A DNA stretch of 64,000 nt from Streptosporangium sp. NBC_01756 (GTDB taxonomy: Bacteria > Actinomycetota > Actinomycetes > Streptosporangiales > Streptosporangiaceae), in the NCBI RefSeq assembly GCF_035917975.1, contig NZ_CP109130.1:2046001-2110000 (forward strand), written 5' to 3'. The translations under genes were made by a program, and so were the position numbers. Below the pieces are notes generated by a model that worked only from the letters and a program-made list of their open reading frames with translations, was not told where the DNA came from and did no database searches. Shown piece after piece: positions 27,070-35,985 of the stretch. Numbering within the stretch: the first letter of the stretch is position 1; the number at the start of each line of letters is the position of its first letter.

Positions 27070-28170
27070 TCACGGCCCGGCGGGCGCCGTACCCGCCTCC
27101 TCCCTGTGGTGACGGATCAGCGCTACGGCGACCGACGCCACCGGGGCTGCCAGGAAGGCTCCGACGATCCCGCCGAGGACGCTGCCCAGCGCGATGATGA
27201 TCAGAATGACCGCACTGGGCAGTTCCAGCGCCCTGCCATAGATCTGTGGTGCGAGCACATGCCCTTCGAGCTGCTGGACCAGGACGGTGACCGCGACCAC
27301 GATCAACGCCACCCCCCAGCCCTTGGCGACGAAAGCCACGACCGCCGCCAGCAGACCCGCCGCGAACGCGCCCACAACCGGCAGGAACGCTCCGGCGAAC
27401 GTCAGCACCGCCAGCGGCAGCGCGATCGGCACACCCAGGATCCACAGCGCGATACCGATGAAGAAGCCGTCGACCAGGCCGACGACCGCCACTCCGCGGA
27501 TGTAGCGGCTGACGACGTCGAAGATCACTCGGGCGCTCTCCCGCAGGGGACGCCTGATCCGGGCGGGCGCAAGGTCGGTGATCCACCAGACGAGACGGTC
27601 ACCGCCGTGCACGAAGTAGATGGACAGGATCATGGCCAGTATCAGGCCGACCAGCAGCTCCCCCACCGTGCGCGCGCCCGCCAGCGCACCGCTGGCGATC
27701 TGCCCGCCTTGTTTGCTCAGGTACTGCTTCGCCTGCTCGAACAGCTCCGCGGCCTTCTCTTGGCTCAGGCCGAAGGACGTCGCCACCGACTGCAGATCGG
27801 CGGTCGCCTTGCCGAAACTCCGCCCCAGTTCGGCGACGCCGGCGATCGTGGGCGGCACGAGCAGCGCGCCGAACGCCACCAGGAAGAGGAAGCCGCTGAG
27901 GCACACGACGACGGTGGCGAGCATCCGGCTCAGCCCGCGTCTTCTGAGCCATTGGTAGGGCGGCATCAAGAGTGTGGTGATGGCCACCCCGAGGATGATG
28001 GGGATGGCCACCGTCTGAACCAGGTAGAGAACCCACAGAACCACCGCGGCCAGGGCGATGACCCCGAGCATCAGCCAGGCCGCGCTACCCGCTCTCCACA
28101 GCCTGCCGTCGTCCTCGGCGGCTGGGCCGATCCGCTCCCCCATGCTGGGCCTCTTCCCAGCGCGGATCAT
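27070..28170 (-). CDS. AI-2E family transporter
   Basis: This 366-residue membrane protein has about eight hydrophobic segments, including V-A-I-P-I-I-L-G-V near the N-terminus and the C-terminal block L-P-V-V-G-A-F with E-G-H-V-L-A-P, hallmarks of the AI-2E/PerM (UPF0118) exporter family. ATG 28170 overlaps the upstream DUF998 stop by one base (TGATG), supporting this start and coupling. Substrates of actinobacterial members are unproven. Confidence 0.88.
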   Translation of the reverse strand: MIRAGKRPSMGERIGPAAEDDGRLWRAGSAAWLMLGVIALAAVVLWVLYLVQTVAIPIILGVAITTLLMPPYQWLRRRGLSRMLATVVVCLSGFLFLVAFGALLVPPTIAGVAELGRSFGKATADLQSVATSFGLSQEKAAELFEQAKQYLSKQGGQIASGALAGARTVGELLVGLILAMILSIYFVHGGDRLVWWITDLAPARIRRPLRESARVIFDVVSRYIRGVAVVGLVDGFFIGIALWILGVPIALPLAVLTFAGAFLPVVGAFAAGLLAAVVAFVAKGWGVALIVVAVTVLVQQLEGHVLAPQIYGRALELPSAVILIIIALGSVLGGIVGAFLAAPVASVAVALIRHHREEAGTAPAGP

Positions 28171-28835
28171 CAGCAACCGCTTTGAGCTGGGCGGATACGG
28201 CCCTGACGGCGGGTAGGAGCGCAGCCGGTGGCCAGCACCAGGCCGAGCACGACCAGCACCGCCACCTCGAAGACCACCACCAGCCGCTGGGTGACCCCGG
28301 CGGGAATGTCGTCGTTGGTCAGGTCGAGGCCCGCCATCCGCATGACGTACGGCAGGACCACCAGGACCAGCACCCCCAGGGAGGCCATGCTCAGCAGCCG
28401 CACCGTCCGGGCGTAGGGGCTGGTGGCGTAGCGCCGGGCCAGCATCAGGCCCGCCACCGGCATCGTCAGGAAAGCGATGAATGCCGCGTATCGGTGGATG
28501 CCACCGGACATCGACAGCGGCACCCCGGGTTCGTCGGTGGGAAAGGCGCCGATCAGCAGCATGCACAGCCCCCAGACCACGACCAGCAGCGCGGCCTTGC
28601 GGTCCTCGCCGCGCCGGGCCAGCGCGGTCCCGAAGACCGTCGCGCCCACCGCGAAGAACGTGAGCGAGACGGGCAGCAGCCACCCGTCCGGCTCGAACGC
28701 GTACTCACTGATCACGGTGTGCACCGGATCGAGGCCCGCGGCCAGGTGCAGCCCGAGCATCGCGACGGCCCCCGCGCCGATCGCCGCGTAGCCGCCCATG
28801 ATCACCTTGGTTCCTGAAGAAACCCGACTCTCCAT
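28170..28835 (-). CDS. DUF998 membrane protein
   Basis: This 221-residue protein has six hydrophobic segments and the DUF998 pattern: H-T-V-I-S-E-Y-A-F near residue 38, F-P-T-D-E-P-G and S-G-G-I-H-R-Y-A-A-F near 97-117. Family members are predicted integral membrane proteins of unknown role. It is translationally coupled to the downstream AI-2E-type transporter. Confidence 0.85.
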   Translation of the reverse strand: MESRVSSGTKVIMGGYAAIGAGAVAMLGLHLAAGLDPVHTVISEYAFEPDGWLLPVSLTFFAVGATVFGTALARRGEDRKAALLVVVWGLCMLLIGAFPTDEPGVPLSMSGGIHRYAAFIAFLTMPVAGLMLARRYATSPYARTVRLLSMASLGVLVLVVLPYVMRMAGLDLTNDDIPAGVTQRLVVVFEVAVLVVLGLVLATGCAPTRRQGRIRPAQSGC

Positions 28836-29034
28836 GGCTCAACCATGGCGACGGGCCACCTCTCGGAGTACCGGAAATGATCCCCACTCGCCCCTGACTG
28901 ATCCCGGAGAGGTCCCAGGGCCGGGTAGTGCCCGCACCCCCGGGGGACGGCCCGCCACCACGGCCGTGAACTGGGTAAAGGCGGTGGATGGTAGAGCCTG
29001 CCCCCTCAGGGTCGTGGCTTCCGGGGGACCCCGC

Positions 29035-29056
29035 TTGACTTGGAGCGTGCTCTAAG
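29035..29056 (+). promoter_or_regulatory. MerR-type promoter/operator
   Basis: TTGACT at 29035 overlaps an inverted repeat CTTGGAGC-GT-GCTCTAAG (29039-29056, one mismatch), 17 bases upstream of the MerR start codon. This is the usual layout of MerR-family promoters, where the regulator binds between -35 and -10. Confidence 0.75.
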
Positions 29057-29072
29057 GAGCAAGGTGGTGTCC

Positions 29073-29435
29073 ATGGGGATCACCATCCAGGAGGCCTCGC
29101 GCAAGTCGGGGCTGAGCGCGCACACGTTGCGCTACTACGAACGCATCGGACTCATCCACGAGGTGGACCGGCGCCCGAACGGGCACCGCAGCTACGCGGC
29201 ACCCGACCTGAACTGGCTCGACTTCCTCACCAAACTACGCACGACCGGCATGCCGATCGCGGCCATGTGCCGCTACGCCGAGCTGCGCAGGCAGGGCTCG
29301 GAGAGCTTCGCCGAGCGGCGGCGGCTGCTGCAGGCCCATCGTGAGCGGGTCAAGGCGCAGATCGCACAGCTCACCGGGGATCTCGCGGTCCTCGACCACA
29401 AGATCGACTTCTACACCGCACAGGAGAATGAATGA
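29073..29435 (+). CDS. MerR-family transcriptional regulator
   Basis: This 120-residue protein starts at ATG 29073. The N-terminal winged helix has [20 protein letters not shown] (about 4-23), then [10 protein letters not shown] dimerisation helix follows (about 80-115). No Cys effector site is visible, so it probably senses an organic signal rather than a metal. It overlaps the aldo/keto reductase gene by 4 bases (ATGA) and likely controls both. Confidence 0.93.
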   Translation: MGITIQEASRKSGLSAHTLRYYERIGLIHEVDRRPNGHRSYAAPDLNWLDFLTKLRTTGMPIAAMCRYAELRRQGSESFAERRRLLQAHRERVKAQIAQLTGDLAVLDHKIDFYTAQENE

Positions 29436-30412
29436 ACAGGCGTCATCTCGGTCAGGGCGGCCCGGAGGTCTCCGCCGTCGGACTCGGCTGCATGGGGATG
29501 TCGGAGTTCTACGGCGCGGCCGACGAGACCGAGTCGATCGCGGTCATCCACCGGGCACTCGACCTGGGAGTGAACTTCCTCGACACCGCCGACGCGTACG
29601 GCCGGGGCCACAACGAGGAGCTGGTCGGCCGGGCGATCGCCGGCCGCAGGGACGAGGTCGTGCTGGCCACCAAGTTCGGCATCATCAGGAGTGACGACCC
29701 GGCCTTCCGCGGCGTCGACGGCAGCCCCGCCTATGTGAAGCAGGCGGCCGAGGCCTCGCTCAAGCGGCTGGGACTGGACCACATCGACCTCTACTACCTG
29801 CACCGCCGCGACCCGAAGGTGGCCATCGAGGAGACCGTCGGAGCGATGGCGGAACTGGTCGCCGAGGGCAAGGTCGGCCGGATCGGCCTGTCGGAGGTGA
29901 ACGCCGAGACGTTGCGGAAGGCGCACGCCACACACCCGATCTCCGCGCTGCAGAGCGAGTACTCGCTGTTCACCCGGGGGCTGGAGGAGGAGATCCTGCC
30001 GACCGCCCGCGAGCTGGGGATCGCCCTGGTGGCCTACTCACCGATCAGCCGGGGACTGCTCGGCGGCACCATGGCCTCCGCCGAGGAGCTGCCCGACGGC
30101 GACTTCCGCAAGCACCTGCCCCGGTTCACCGGGGAGAGCGGGGCCCGCAACGAGACACTCGTCGGCGAGGTCCGCAGGATCGCCGGGGAGGTGGGCTGCA
30201 CCCCGGCCCAGCTCTCCCTGGCCTGGCTGCTGTCCCGGGGAGAGGACGTCATCCCGATCCCGGGCACCAAGCGGCTGCGCTATCTGGAGGAGAACACGGC
30301 GGCGGCCGACATCACGCTGACCCCCGGCCAGCTCGCCGCGCTCGAAGCCGCCGTACCGGCCGGAGCGGTCATGGGGCAGCGCTACCCGGACATGTCCACC
30401 ATCGAGCGCTGA
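29432..30412 (+). CDS. aldo/keto reductase
   Basis: This 326-residue NADPH-dependent oxidoreductase has the AKR TIM barrel. G-L-G-C-M-G-M-S lies near residue 18. The catalytic tetrad signals are [14 protein letters not shown] (Asp/Tyr near 51-57), L-A-T-K-F-G (Lys) and Y-Y-L-H-R (His). [15 protein letters not shown] near the end binds the NADP phosphate. The substrate is unknown. It is cotranscribed with the MerR regulator. Confidence 0.94.
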   Translation: MNRRHLGQGGPEVSAVGLGCMGMSEFYGAADETESIAVIHRALDLGVNFLDTADAYGRGHNEELVGRAIAGRRDEVVLATKFGIIRSDDPAFRGVDGSPAYVKQAAEASLKRLGLDHIDLYYLHRRDPKVAIEETVGAMAELVAEGKVGRIGLSEVNAETLRKAHATHPISALQSEYSLFTRGLEEEILPTARELGIALVAYSPISRGLLGGTMASAEELPDGDFRKHLPRFTGESGARNETLVGEVRRIAGEVGCTPAQLSLAWLLSRGEDVIPIPGTKRLRYLEENTAAADITLTPGQLAALEAAVPAGAVMGQRYPDMSTIER

Positions 30413-30428
30413 GCCGTGCGGGGCCGTA

Positions 30429-30469
30429 CCGCACGCCGTACCCGCGGCTCTGACGGGTCCGGCGTGCGG
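30429..30469 (+). terminator. hairpin terminator
   Basis: CCGCACGCCG pairs perfectly with CGGCGTGCGG across 21 bases, with an inner CCCG/CGGG extension, 17 bases after the aldo/keto reductase stop. Confidence 0.75.
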
Positions 30470-30604
30470 GCCGCTCTCCCACTGGGCGCGGCAGACGGGC
30501 GGGCCCGGCAGCAGAAAGTCACAAAACCCATGGAACAGACAGATAAGCGGGCGATAAGGATTCCGTAACCCTAAGGCAACCTCGAATGGTTACTCTGCCG
30601 TCAC

Positions 30605-32362
30605 ATGCACAGTAAGAAGCTCGCCATCGTCGCCATGGCCACCCTGGCGGCCATGGCCGTCCCGGCGGTGGCGTACGCCTCCCCCGATCCGTCGGTGACG
30701 GTGACCGTGATGGGCACCTCGGACCTGCACGGCAACACCCTGAACTGGGACTACTTCAAGAACAGCGAGTTCACCGACGGCAAGGGCAACGTCGTCGGCC
30801 TGGCCAGGGTCTCGACGCTGGTGAACAAGATCCGCGCCGAGCGCGGAGCCGGCCGGACCCTGCTGTTCGACTCCGGCGACACCATCCAGGGCACTCCGCT
30901 GGCCTACTACTACGCCAAGATGGAGCCGGTCAACGAGACGGGCGAGGTCCACCCGATGGCCCGCGCGATGAACGCCATCGGATACGACGCGGTGACTCTG
31001 GGCAACCACGAGTTCAACTACGGTCTGCCGCTGCTGTCCACGTGGGTGAAGCAGATGAAGGCCCCGGTGCTCGGCGCCAATGCGGTGAACGCCAGGACGG
31101 GCCTGCCCGCCTACCAGCCCTTCACCATCAAGACGATGAAGATCAAGGGCGAGAAGCCGGTCCGGGTCGGCGTGCTCGGCCTGACCAACCCGGGCGTGGC
31201 GATCTGGGACAAGGCCAACGTCGAGGGCAGACTCCGCTTCACCGACCTGATCAAGAGCGCCAAGAAGTGGGTGCCGGTCATCCGCGGCCTGGGTGCGGAC
31301 GTGGTCGTGGTCACCGCGCACGCGGGCGACAGCGGGATGTCCTCCTACGGCGGCGATCTGCCCGTCGAGAACGCCTCGGCCATGGTCGCCGAGGAGGTGC
31401 CGGGCGTGGACGCGGTGCTGTTCGGGCACGCGCACAACGAGGTGGCCCAGCGGTTCGTCACCAACAAGGCCACCGGCAAGCAGGTGCTGCTCACCGAGCC
31501 CGGCAAGTGGGGCCAGCGGCTGAGCGTGATGGACTTCCGGCTCACCAGGAAGCACGGCGCCTGGGCGGTCACCGGCGCGTCCTCCGCCACGCTGAACACC
31601 AACACGGTGGCCGAGGACCCGAAGATCGTCGCGCTCATGAAGGAGCAGCACGACACCACGGTCACGTACGTCAACACGGTGGTGGCCCAGTCCAAGGAGG
31701 AGCTGCTGGCGGCCGAGTCGCCCTACAAGGACACCCCGATCCTGGACTACATCCAGAAGGTCCAGACCGAGACGGTGAAGAAGGCCCTGGAGGGTACGGC
31801 GGACGCCGGACTGCCGGTGCTGTCGATCGCCGCGCCGTTCAGCAGGACCGCGACCTTCCCGGCCGGGCCGGTGAGCGTGCGTGACATGGCGGGTCTTTAC
31901 ATCTACGACAACACGCTGATGGCGGTGAAACTCACCGGCGCCCAGCTCAAGGACTACCTGGAGTACTCGGCGAGGTACTACAACCAGCTCGCCGCGGACG
32001 CCCCGGTCGACCTGGCCGCGCTGACCAACGCCGGCAACACCCCCGACTACAACTACGACCAGTTCTCCGGCGTCACCTACGACGTGGATGTGGCCAAGCC
32101 CGCCGGCCAGCGGATCGCCGCCCTGTCCTACCAGGGGCAGCCGGTCGCCGCCGACCAGCAGTTCGTGGTCGCGATCAACAACTACCGCCAGTCGGGCGGA
32201 GGCGGCTTCCCGCACGTCACGACCGCTCCGGTGGTCTACAACGCGCAGGTGGAGATCCGCCAGGCGCTGATCGACTACGCCACGGCGACCGGGACCATCG
32301 ACCCCGCCCAGTTCGCCGAGTCCGGCTGGAAGCTGACCCGCGACGGCAAGCCGCTCTTCTGA
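30605..32362 (+). CDS. secreted 5'-nucleotidase/2',3'-cyclic phosphodiesterase
   Basis: This 585-residue protein has a signal peptide (about 1-23, ending V-A-Y-A). The metallophosphoesterase domain carries G-T-S-D-L-H-G-N, F-D-S-G-D-T-I-Q-G, T-L-G-N-H-E-F and F-G-H-A-H-N-E, the two-metal site of UshA-type enzymes. The C-terminal 5_nucleotid_C domain begins near 365 and includes Y-I-Y-D-N-T-L and N-N-Y-R-Q-S-G-G-G-G-F. It should release phosphate and nucleosides from extracellular nucleotides. Confidence 0.94.
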   Translation: MHSKKLAIVAMATLAAMAVPAVAYASPDPSVTVTVMGTSDLHGNTLNWDYFKNSEFTDGKGNVVGLARVSTLVNKIRAERGAGRTLLFDSGDTIQGTPLAYYYAKMEPVNETGEVHPMARAMNAIGYDAVTLGNHEFNYGLPLLSTWVKQMKAPVLGANAVNARTGLPAYQPFTIKTMKIKGEKPVRVGVLGLTNPGVAIWDKANVEGRLRFTDLIKSAKKWVPVIRGLGADVVVVTAHAGDSGMSSYGGDLPVENASAMVAEEVPGVDAVLFGHAHNEVAQRFVTNKATGKQVLLTEPGKWGQRLSVMDFRLTRKHGAWAVTGASSATLNTNTVAEDPKIVALMKEQHDTTVTYVNTVVAQSKEELLAAESPYKDTPILDYIQKVQTETVKKALEGTADAGLPVLSIAAPFSRTATFPAGPVSVRDMAGLYIYDNTLMAVKLTGAQLKDYLEYSARYYNQLAADAPVDLAALTNAGNTPDYNYDQFSGVTYDVDVAKPAGQRIAALSYQGQPVAADQQFVVAINNYRQSGGGGFPHVTTAPVVYNAQVEIRQALIDYATATGTIDPAQFAESGWKLTRDGKPLF

Positions 32363-32388
32363 CGACGGGCCGCGCCGCAAGCGTCTTC

Positions 32389-32418
32389 GGGGAGCGGCCC
32401 GCAACCCGGCCGCTCCCC
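32389..32418 (+). terminator. hairpin terminator
   Basis: GGGGAGCGGCC pairs perfectly with GGCCGCTCCCC across an 8-base loop, 26 bases after the nucleotidase stop. Confidence 0.85.
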
Positions 32419-32529
32419 GTCTCCGGAAACCGGCTGCTCCCCGTTCCGGATGGCAGGTCACAACCTCGACCAACCCGACCAACCCGATCGAGTCGGGCGG
32501 AAGGTCATCCCCTCCGCCCGGTGCGGTCT

Positions 32530-34740
32530 TCAGCGCGGCTTCGGAACGGCTTTGATGATCTTCGCTGCCTCCGCCGGCGTGATGGTCCTGGAGGCGACCA
32601 GGCGGGCCGTCGCCTTCGCCACCCGGACGACCAGCTCAGCCCCCGAGTACTTCTCGTCCTCGATCACATCCTCGATCGTGCACCCGTCCGGCCGGTACCG
32701 GTTGGGCACCCCGCTGTCGTTGCCCTTGACGATGACGGTGGCCGACAGGTCGGAGCGGGGGCAGGCGTCCGGGGCCGGGGAGTAGCGCAGCAGGTGGGAA
32801 CCGTCCTGGACGGCGCCGTTGGCCGCCTTGACACCGCTGCGGAACCACAGGTTCCCCTGGCCGTCCTGGGACGTGCGGTACGTACCGTCGGCGCGCACGA
32901 CCGTGACCGTCTTGGACAGCGGATCCACCCGCAGCAGTAGTCCGTCCAGCGACGCGTAGACGTGCTCGTCGGGGTTGACGTGGAGTTCGTCCTGGACGCC
33001 GCCGTACCCCGCGGGCAGGGCGATCCGCTGAAGCACCCGGGAGGTGGCCGGGTCGAGGATGAACAGGGTTCCGTCGGCGAGTCCCCAGATCAGGCCGTCG
33101 GGGCCCTCGACCAGTGAGGTGATCGAGCTCGCTCCGGGCACGGGCGTCAGTTCGGCCGTCTTGGTGCCGGTGTCCGGGGCGTAGGTGAAGAGCCTGGCCT
33201 CGGCGGCCTTGGGAGTGGTGCCGCCTCCGCCGTTGACGGTCGTGCCGCCCCACAGTGTGCCGCCCAGCGCCAGCAGGGAGACGACCCCCTGGTCGGCGAC
33301 GGGGGCGCGGAGCACGGTGTGCTCGCCGGTGGCGACGTCGTAGGCGGTGAGCGCCCCGCCCCACAGGCCGTAGTCCGGTGTGCTGCCGATGTAGAGCTTG
33401 CCGTGCGCGGTGGCGAAGGCCTGGGGACGGTTCTGGCCGTCGTCGATCAGCCGGAACAGCTCGCGCGGGTTGGTGCCGGTCTTGAACGGCTGCGCCGGAT
33501 CGTAGACCAGGACGGCACCGTAGGGGTAGGTGCCGAGGTACATCTTGCCCTCGCGCCAGAACCAGCCGTCGGTCTGGGCGACCCGGCCCAGCTCGGTGGC
33601 CTTGCCGGTGGCCGGGTCGAGGGTGGCGACGTTGCCGTTGATGTAGAGGTTGGTGTAGATCTTGCCGTCCTGGCCGGCGCTGACGTTGTTGATGTCGATC
33701 GGCTGGGCGGGCAGGGGCAGTTTGAAGCGTTCGGAGGCGCCGGTGGCCGGGTCGTAGGAGAACGCGTCGCCGTAGTAGTTGCCGATCAGCCCGTAGAGTC
33801 TGCCGTCCACGAAGCCCCAGCCGACGCCCGGCCCTCCCGTCGCGACCGAACCCGGCACGGGCTCCGGTCTGTCGGCGGCAAGGTCATAGCGCCAGAGCGC
33901 GGTGCCGGAGGTGAAGTAGACGTAGCCGCCGACGGCCGCGCGGGTGGTGCCGCGCGAGGTGATCGTGAAGCCGTCCGCGAGCACCGCGCCGGTGTCCGGG
34001 TCGAGCACGAGGGCCTGGAGCTTGGCGCGTTTGACGAACAGCTTGCCCGCCACCAGGTTGATGTCGTAGGGGTGGTTGGGGTCGCCGCGCAGCGCCTCGG
34101 GCCAGATGTCACGCTTGTCGCCGGTGCGCAGGTCCATCCTGATCAGGTGGCCGCCGGTGCCGACAGCCGCCCAGAGCACCTCGCGGTCGGGATCGACGGC
34201 CACGTCGATGACGTACTGCTCACCCCCGTACATGGCGCCGAGGTCGCGCAGTCCCTCGGTGGGCGAGTAGGAGAAGGCGTGCGCGCCGGGGTAGGTGCCC
34301 CCGTAGACCTTGCCGTTCCTGCCCGGCTGGAGCCCGTAGAGGACCGTCTCCCCCGCCACCGGCGCGCCGAGATCACTACCGGGGCCGCTCCCCACACGGT
34401 AGAGGTGGGCGTTGGGGTAACTGCCGGCGTAGACGGCGCCGTCGTCGGCCTGGGTGATGCCCCACCCGCCGGAGGCGCCGGGCAGTTCCGCCGTGCCGAG
34501 GTGCTCGCGTGTCACGGGATCGATGGTGGCCACCACGCCGGGCGTGCCCATCTGGGCGGTGTAGACGACCGGCCGGTCGCCCTCTCCGGTGCCGAAGAAG
34601 CCCTCGTACAGGGTGAGCGCGGTGGACTGGACACCGAAGTCGGTGACCGTACCGGGGGTGGTGGACCGGGCACCGGCATCGGCGACCGCGCCGGGAGTGG
34701 TGAGAAGCGCCGCTGAGAGCAGGAGAGAGATCAGACGCAT
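32530..34740 (-). CDS. secreted beta-propeller protein
   Basis: This 736-residue protein starts at ATG 34740 with a signal peptide (about 1-22). The body consists of repeated 40-50-residue blocks containing Y-x-G-T-Y-P, D-P-x-T-G-x and G-x-L-Y-x-G, the look of a multi-bladed propeller of the PQQ/NHL/YncE type. The last 90 residues (two Cys, then a helical tail) differ and may be a separate domain. No catalytic motif was identified; it may be an extracellular lyase, binding or scaffold protein. The adjacent 34743-34979 gene resembles one more propeller segment. Confidence 0.75.
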   Translation of the reverse strand: MRLISLLLSAALLTTPGAVADAGARSTTPGTVTDFGVQSTALTLYEGFFGTGEGDRPVVYTAQMGTPGVVATIDPVTREHLGTAELPGASGGWGITQADDGAVYAGSYPNAHLYRVGSGPGSDLGAPVAGETVLYGLQPGRNGKVYGGTYPGAHAFSYSPTEGLRDLGAMYGGEQYVIDVAVDPDREVLWAAVGTGGHLIRMDLRTGDKRDIWPEALRGDPNHPYDINLVAGKLFVKRAKLQALVLDPDTGAVLADGFTITSRGTTRAAVGGYVYFTSGTALWRYDLAADRPEPVPGSVATGGPGVGWGFVDGRLYGLIGNYYGDAFSYDPATGASERFKLPLPAQPIDINNVSAGQDGKIYTNLYINGNVATLDPATGKATELGRVAQTDGWFWREGKMYLGTYPYGAVLVYDPAQPFKTGTNPRELFRLIDDGQNRPQAFATAHGKLYIGSTPDYGLWGGALTAYDVATGEHTVLRAPVADQGVVSLLALGGTLWGGTTVNGGGGTTPKAAEARLFTYAPDTGTKTAELTPVPGASSITSLVEGPDGLIWGLADGTLFILDPATSRVLQRIALPAGYGGVQDELHVNPDEHVYASLDGLLLRVDPLSKTVTVVRADGTYRTSQDGQGNLWFRSGVKAANGAVQDGSHLLRYSPAPDACPRSDLSATVIVKGNDSGVPNRYRPDGCTIEDVIEDEKYSGAELVVRVAKATARLVASRTITPAEAAKIIKAVPKPR

Positions 34741-34742
34741 GC

Positions 34743-34979
34743 TCAGTGCCTTCCTGCGGTGATCCGGACGAGATCGCGTCCACGCAGCGTGCAGAGGTCA
34801 CAGCCGCCGGGATCGGCGGTGAACTTGGCCCCGTCGAACCAGTCGCCCGCCGGCCCTTCGGCGGGCAGCGACTCCTTCTTCGCCCCGGTGGCCCGGTCGA
34901 CGGCGACGAGGTGGGTGTGCACGCCACCGCCACGGGCGGGAAGGGCGGACACGGCGGTCCATCGGCGTAACAACGACAT
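34743..34979 (-). CDS. small protein resembling a propeller fragment
   Basis: This 78-residue protein starts at ATG 34979, preceded by CTGGAGG. H-L-V-A-V-D-R-A-T-G-A-K resembles a propeller blade strand, and C-D-L-C lies near residue 60. The gene ends 2 bases before the start of the beta-propeller gene, so they are cotranscribed. It may be a genuine small partner or the truncated end of a larger gene; this cannot be decided from the sequence. Confidence 0.5.
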   Translation of the reverse strand: MSLLRRWTAVSALPARGGGVHTHLVAVDRATGAKKESLPAEGPAGDWFDGAKFTADPGGCDLCTLRGRDLVRITAGRH

Positions 34980-35006
34980 GCACGGCCTCCAGTGGGGATC
35001 CCAGAG

Positions 35007-35080
35007 ATTACGGTCATTGTCGAAAATAAAAAGTCCGCATGCCTGTGCAGAAATGCACTGATAACGGACCTGACCGTAAT
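35007..35080 (-). promoter_or_regulatory. nested inverted repeat with terminator-like hairpin
   Basis: The outer arms ATTACGGTCA (35007) and TGACCGTAAT (35071) are a perfect 10-bp inverted repeat. Inside are GTCCG/CGGAC and GTGCA/TGCAC arms around a 4-base loop. On the minus strand the inner hairpin ends in CGGAC followed by TTTTTATTTT, a classic U-run. It may terminate the upstream gene or act as an attenuator/leader for the 34979-32530 operon. Confidence 0.6.
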
Positions 35081-35205
35081 ATTGGCCTGCCGTACTGTCA
35101 ACGGTTTGCCGCGAACTTCGCGAAGGTCGTCACCCCGCCCCGCCGACGTGTCCCGCGCCGGGCCACGGACCTGGGGGGCGGAGATCCGAGAGTGGTCCGC
35201 GACCG

Positions 35206-35964
35206 CTACCTGAGCAGCCTGGTGGGACGGCTTACGCGCGTCCGCACGGTGCCCGCGCCTCCCGCCTCCGCCTCCGTGAGCAGCCAGTGCACCTCGCCGG
35301 GATGGTGGAGGGTGACCGCCGGGCCGCTCTGGGAGTGATCCGTGATCGGGGCGAGGCCGAGGCGCCTGGCCGCCGTCTCCAGTACCTCGGCCACCATGGA
35401 GGTACCGGTGTGCAGATAGATCATGTTGTGGCTGTTGCCGAGCCCGGAGAGGAGAATGCCCATGCGCCACAGCGCGACGGCCGCCTCGGCGTCCATCTCG
35501 GTGTTCGGATGACGCGGATCGAACTGTCGCCGGGCGTCCCGCCATGCGTTGGCCAGTGCTCGCAGGACCAGGTGGTACAGCCCTCTCGGCACCTCGACGC
35601 GCACGGCCGGCGCCCGGCCAGGGCCGGTCTCGACCGGGGTGACGATGGCCCAGGCCAGCCCCGACAGCAGCCGGGCGATCCGCGCCGCCACCGCCTCACT
35701 GCGCGTCTCCACGACGGGCAGATGGCGCGGCACCGCGGCGCCTGCCCCTTCACCGGTGTTCGCGCGCTCGGCGGGCCGCAGCAGCTGCCAGGCGAGCGCC
35801 GCCTCCAGCATGGCGTGGCCGCCTACGGGAGCCTCCGCGAGCGTGTGGTGGATGGTGGCGCCCCCGCGGCCGGAGCGTCCGGCGTACGGTGACCGCACCG
35901 GCATCGTGGAAGGGCGCGACGCGACCAGACGATGGACACGGTCGGCGGTCGGGGTGGTCGTCAT
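35206..35964 (-). CDS. hypothetical protein, 252 residues
   Basis: The gene has strongly G/C-biased third positions and a clean start at ATG 35964. The protein is Arg/Ala-rich at the N-terminus and then helical (about 45-110), with a C-terminal globular part containing L-S-G-L-G-N-S-H-N-M-I-Y-L-H-T-G. There is no signal peptide or clear membrane segment. It lies 21 bases downstream of the ABC binding-protein gene and is probably cotranscribed with it. Family not recognised. Confidence 0.6.
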   Translation of the reverse strand: MTTTPTADRVHRLVASRPSTMPVRSPYAGRSGRGGATIHHTLAEAPVGGHAMLEAALAWQLLRPAERANTGEGAGAAVPRHLPVVETRSEAVAARIARLLSGLAWAIVTPVETGPGRAPAVRVEVPRGLYHLVLRALANAWRDARRQFDPRHPNTEMDAEAAVALWRMGILLSGLGNSHNMIYLHTGTSMVAEVLETAARRLGLAPITDHSQSGPAVTLHHPGEVHWLLTEAEAGGAGTVRTRVSRPTRLLR

Positions 35965-35985
35965 GGTCTCTGTTCTCCTGCGCGG

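Noticed and set aside
34998-35020. Possible Zur-type site near the structured element
   Set aside because: Only weak resemblance and no zinc-related gene downstream; the inverted-repeat explanation is simpler.
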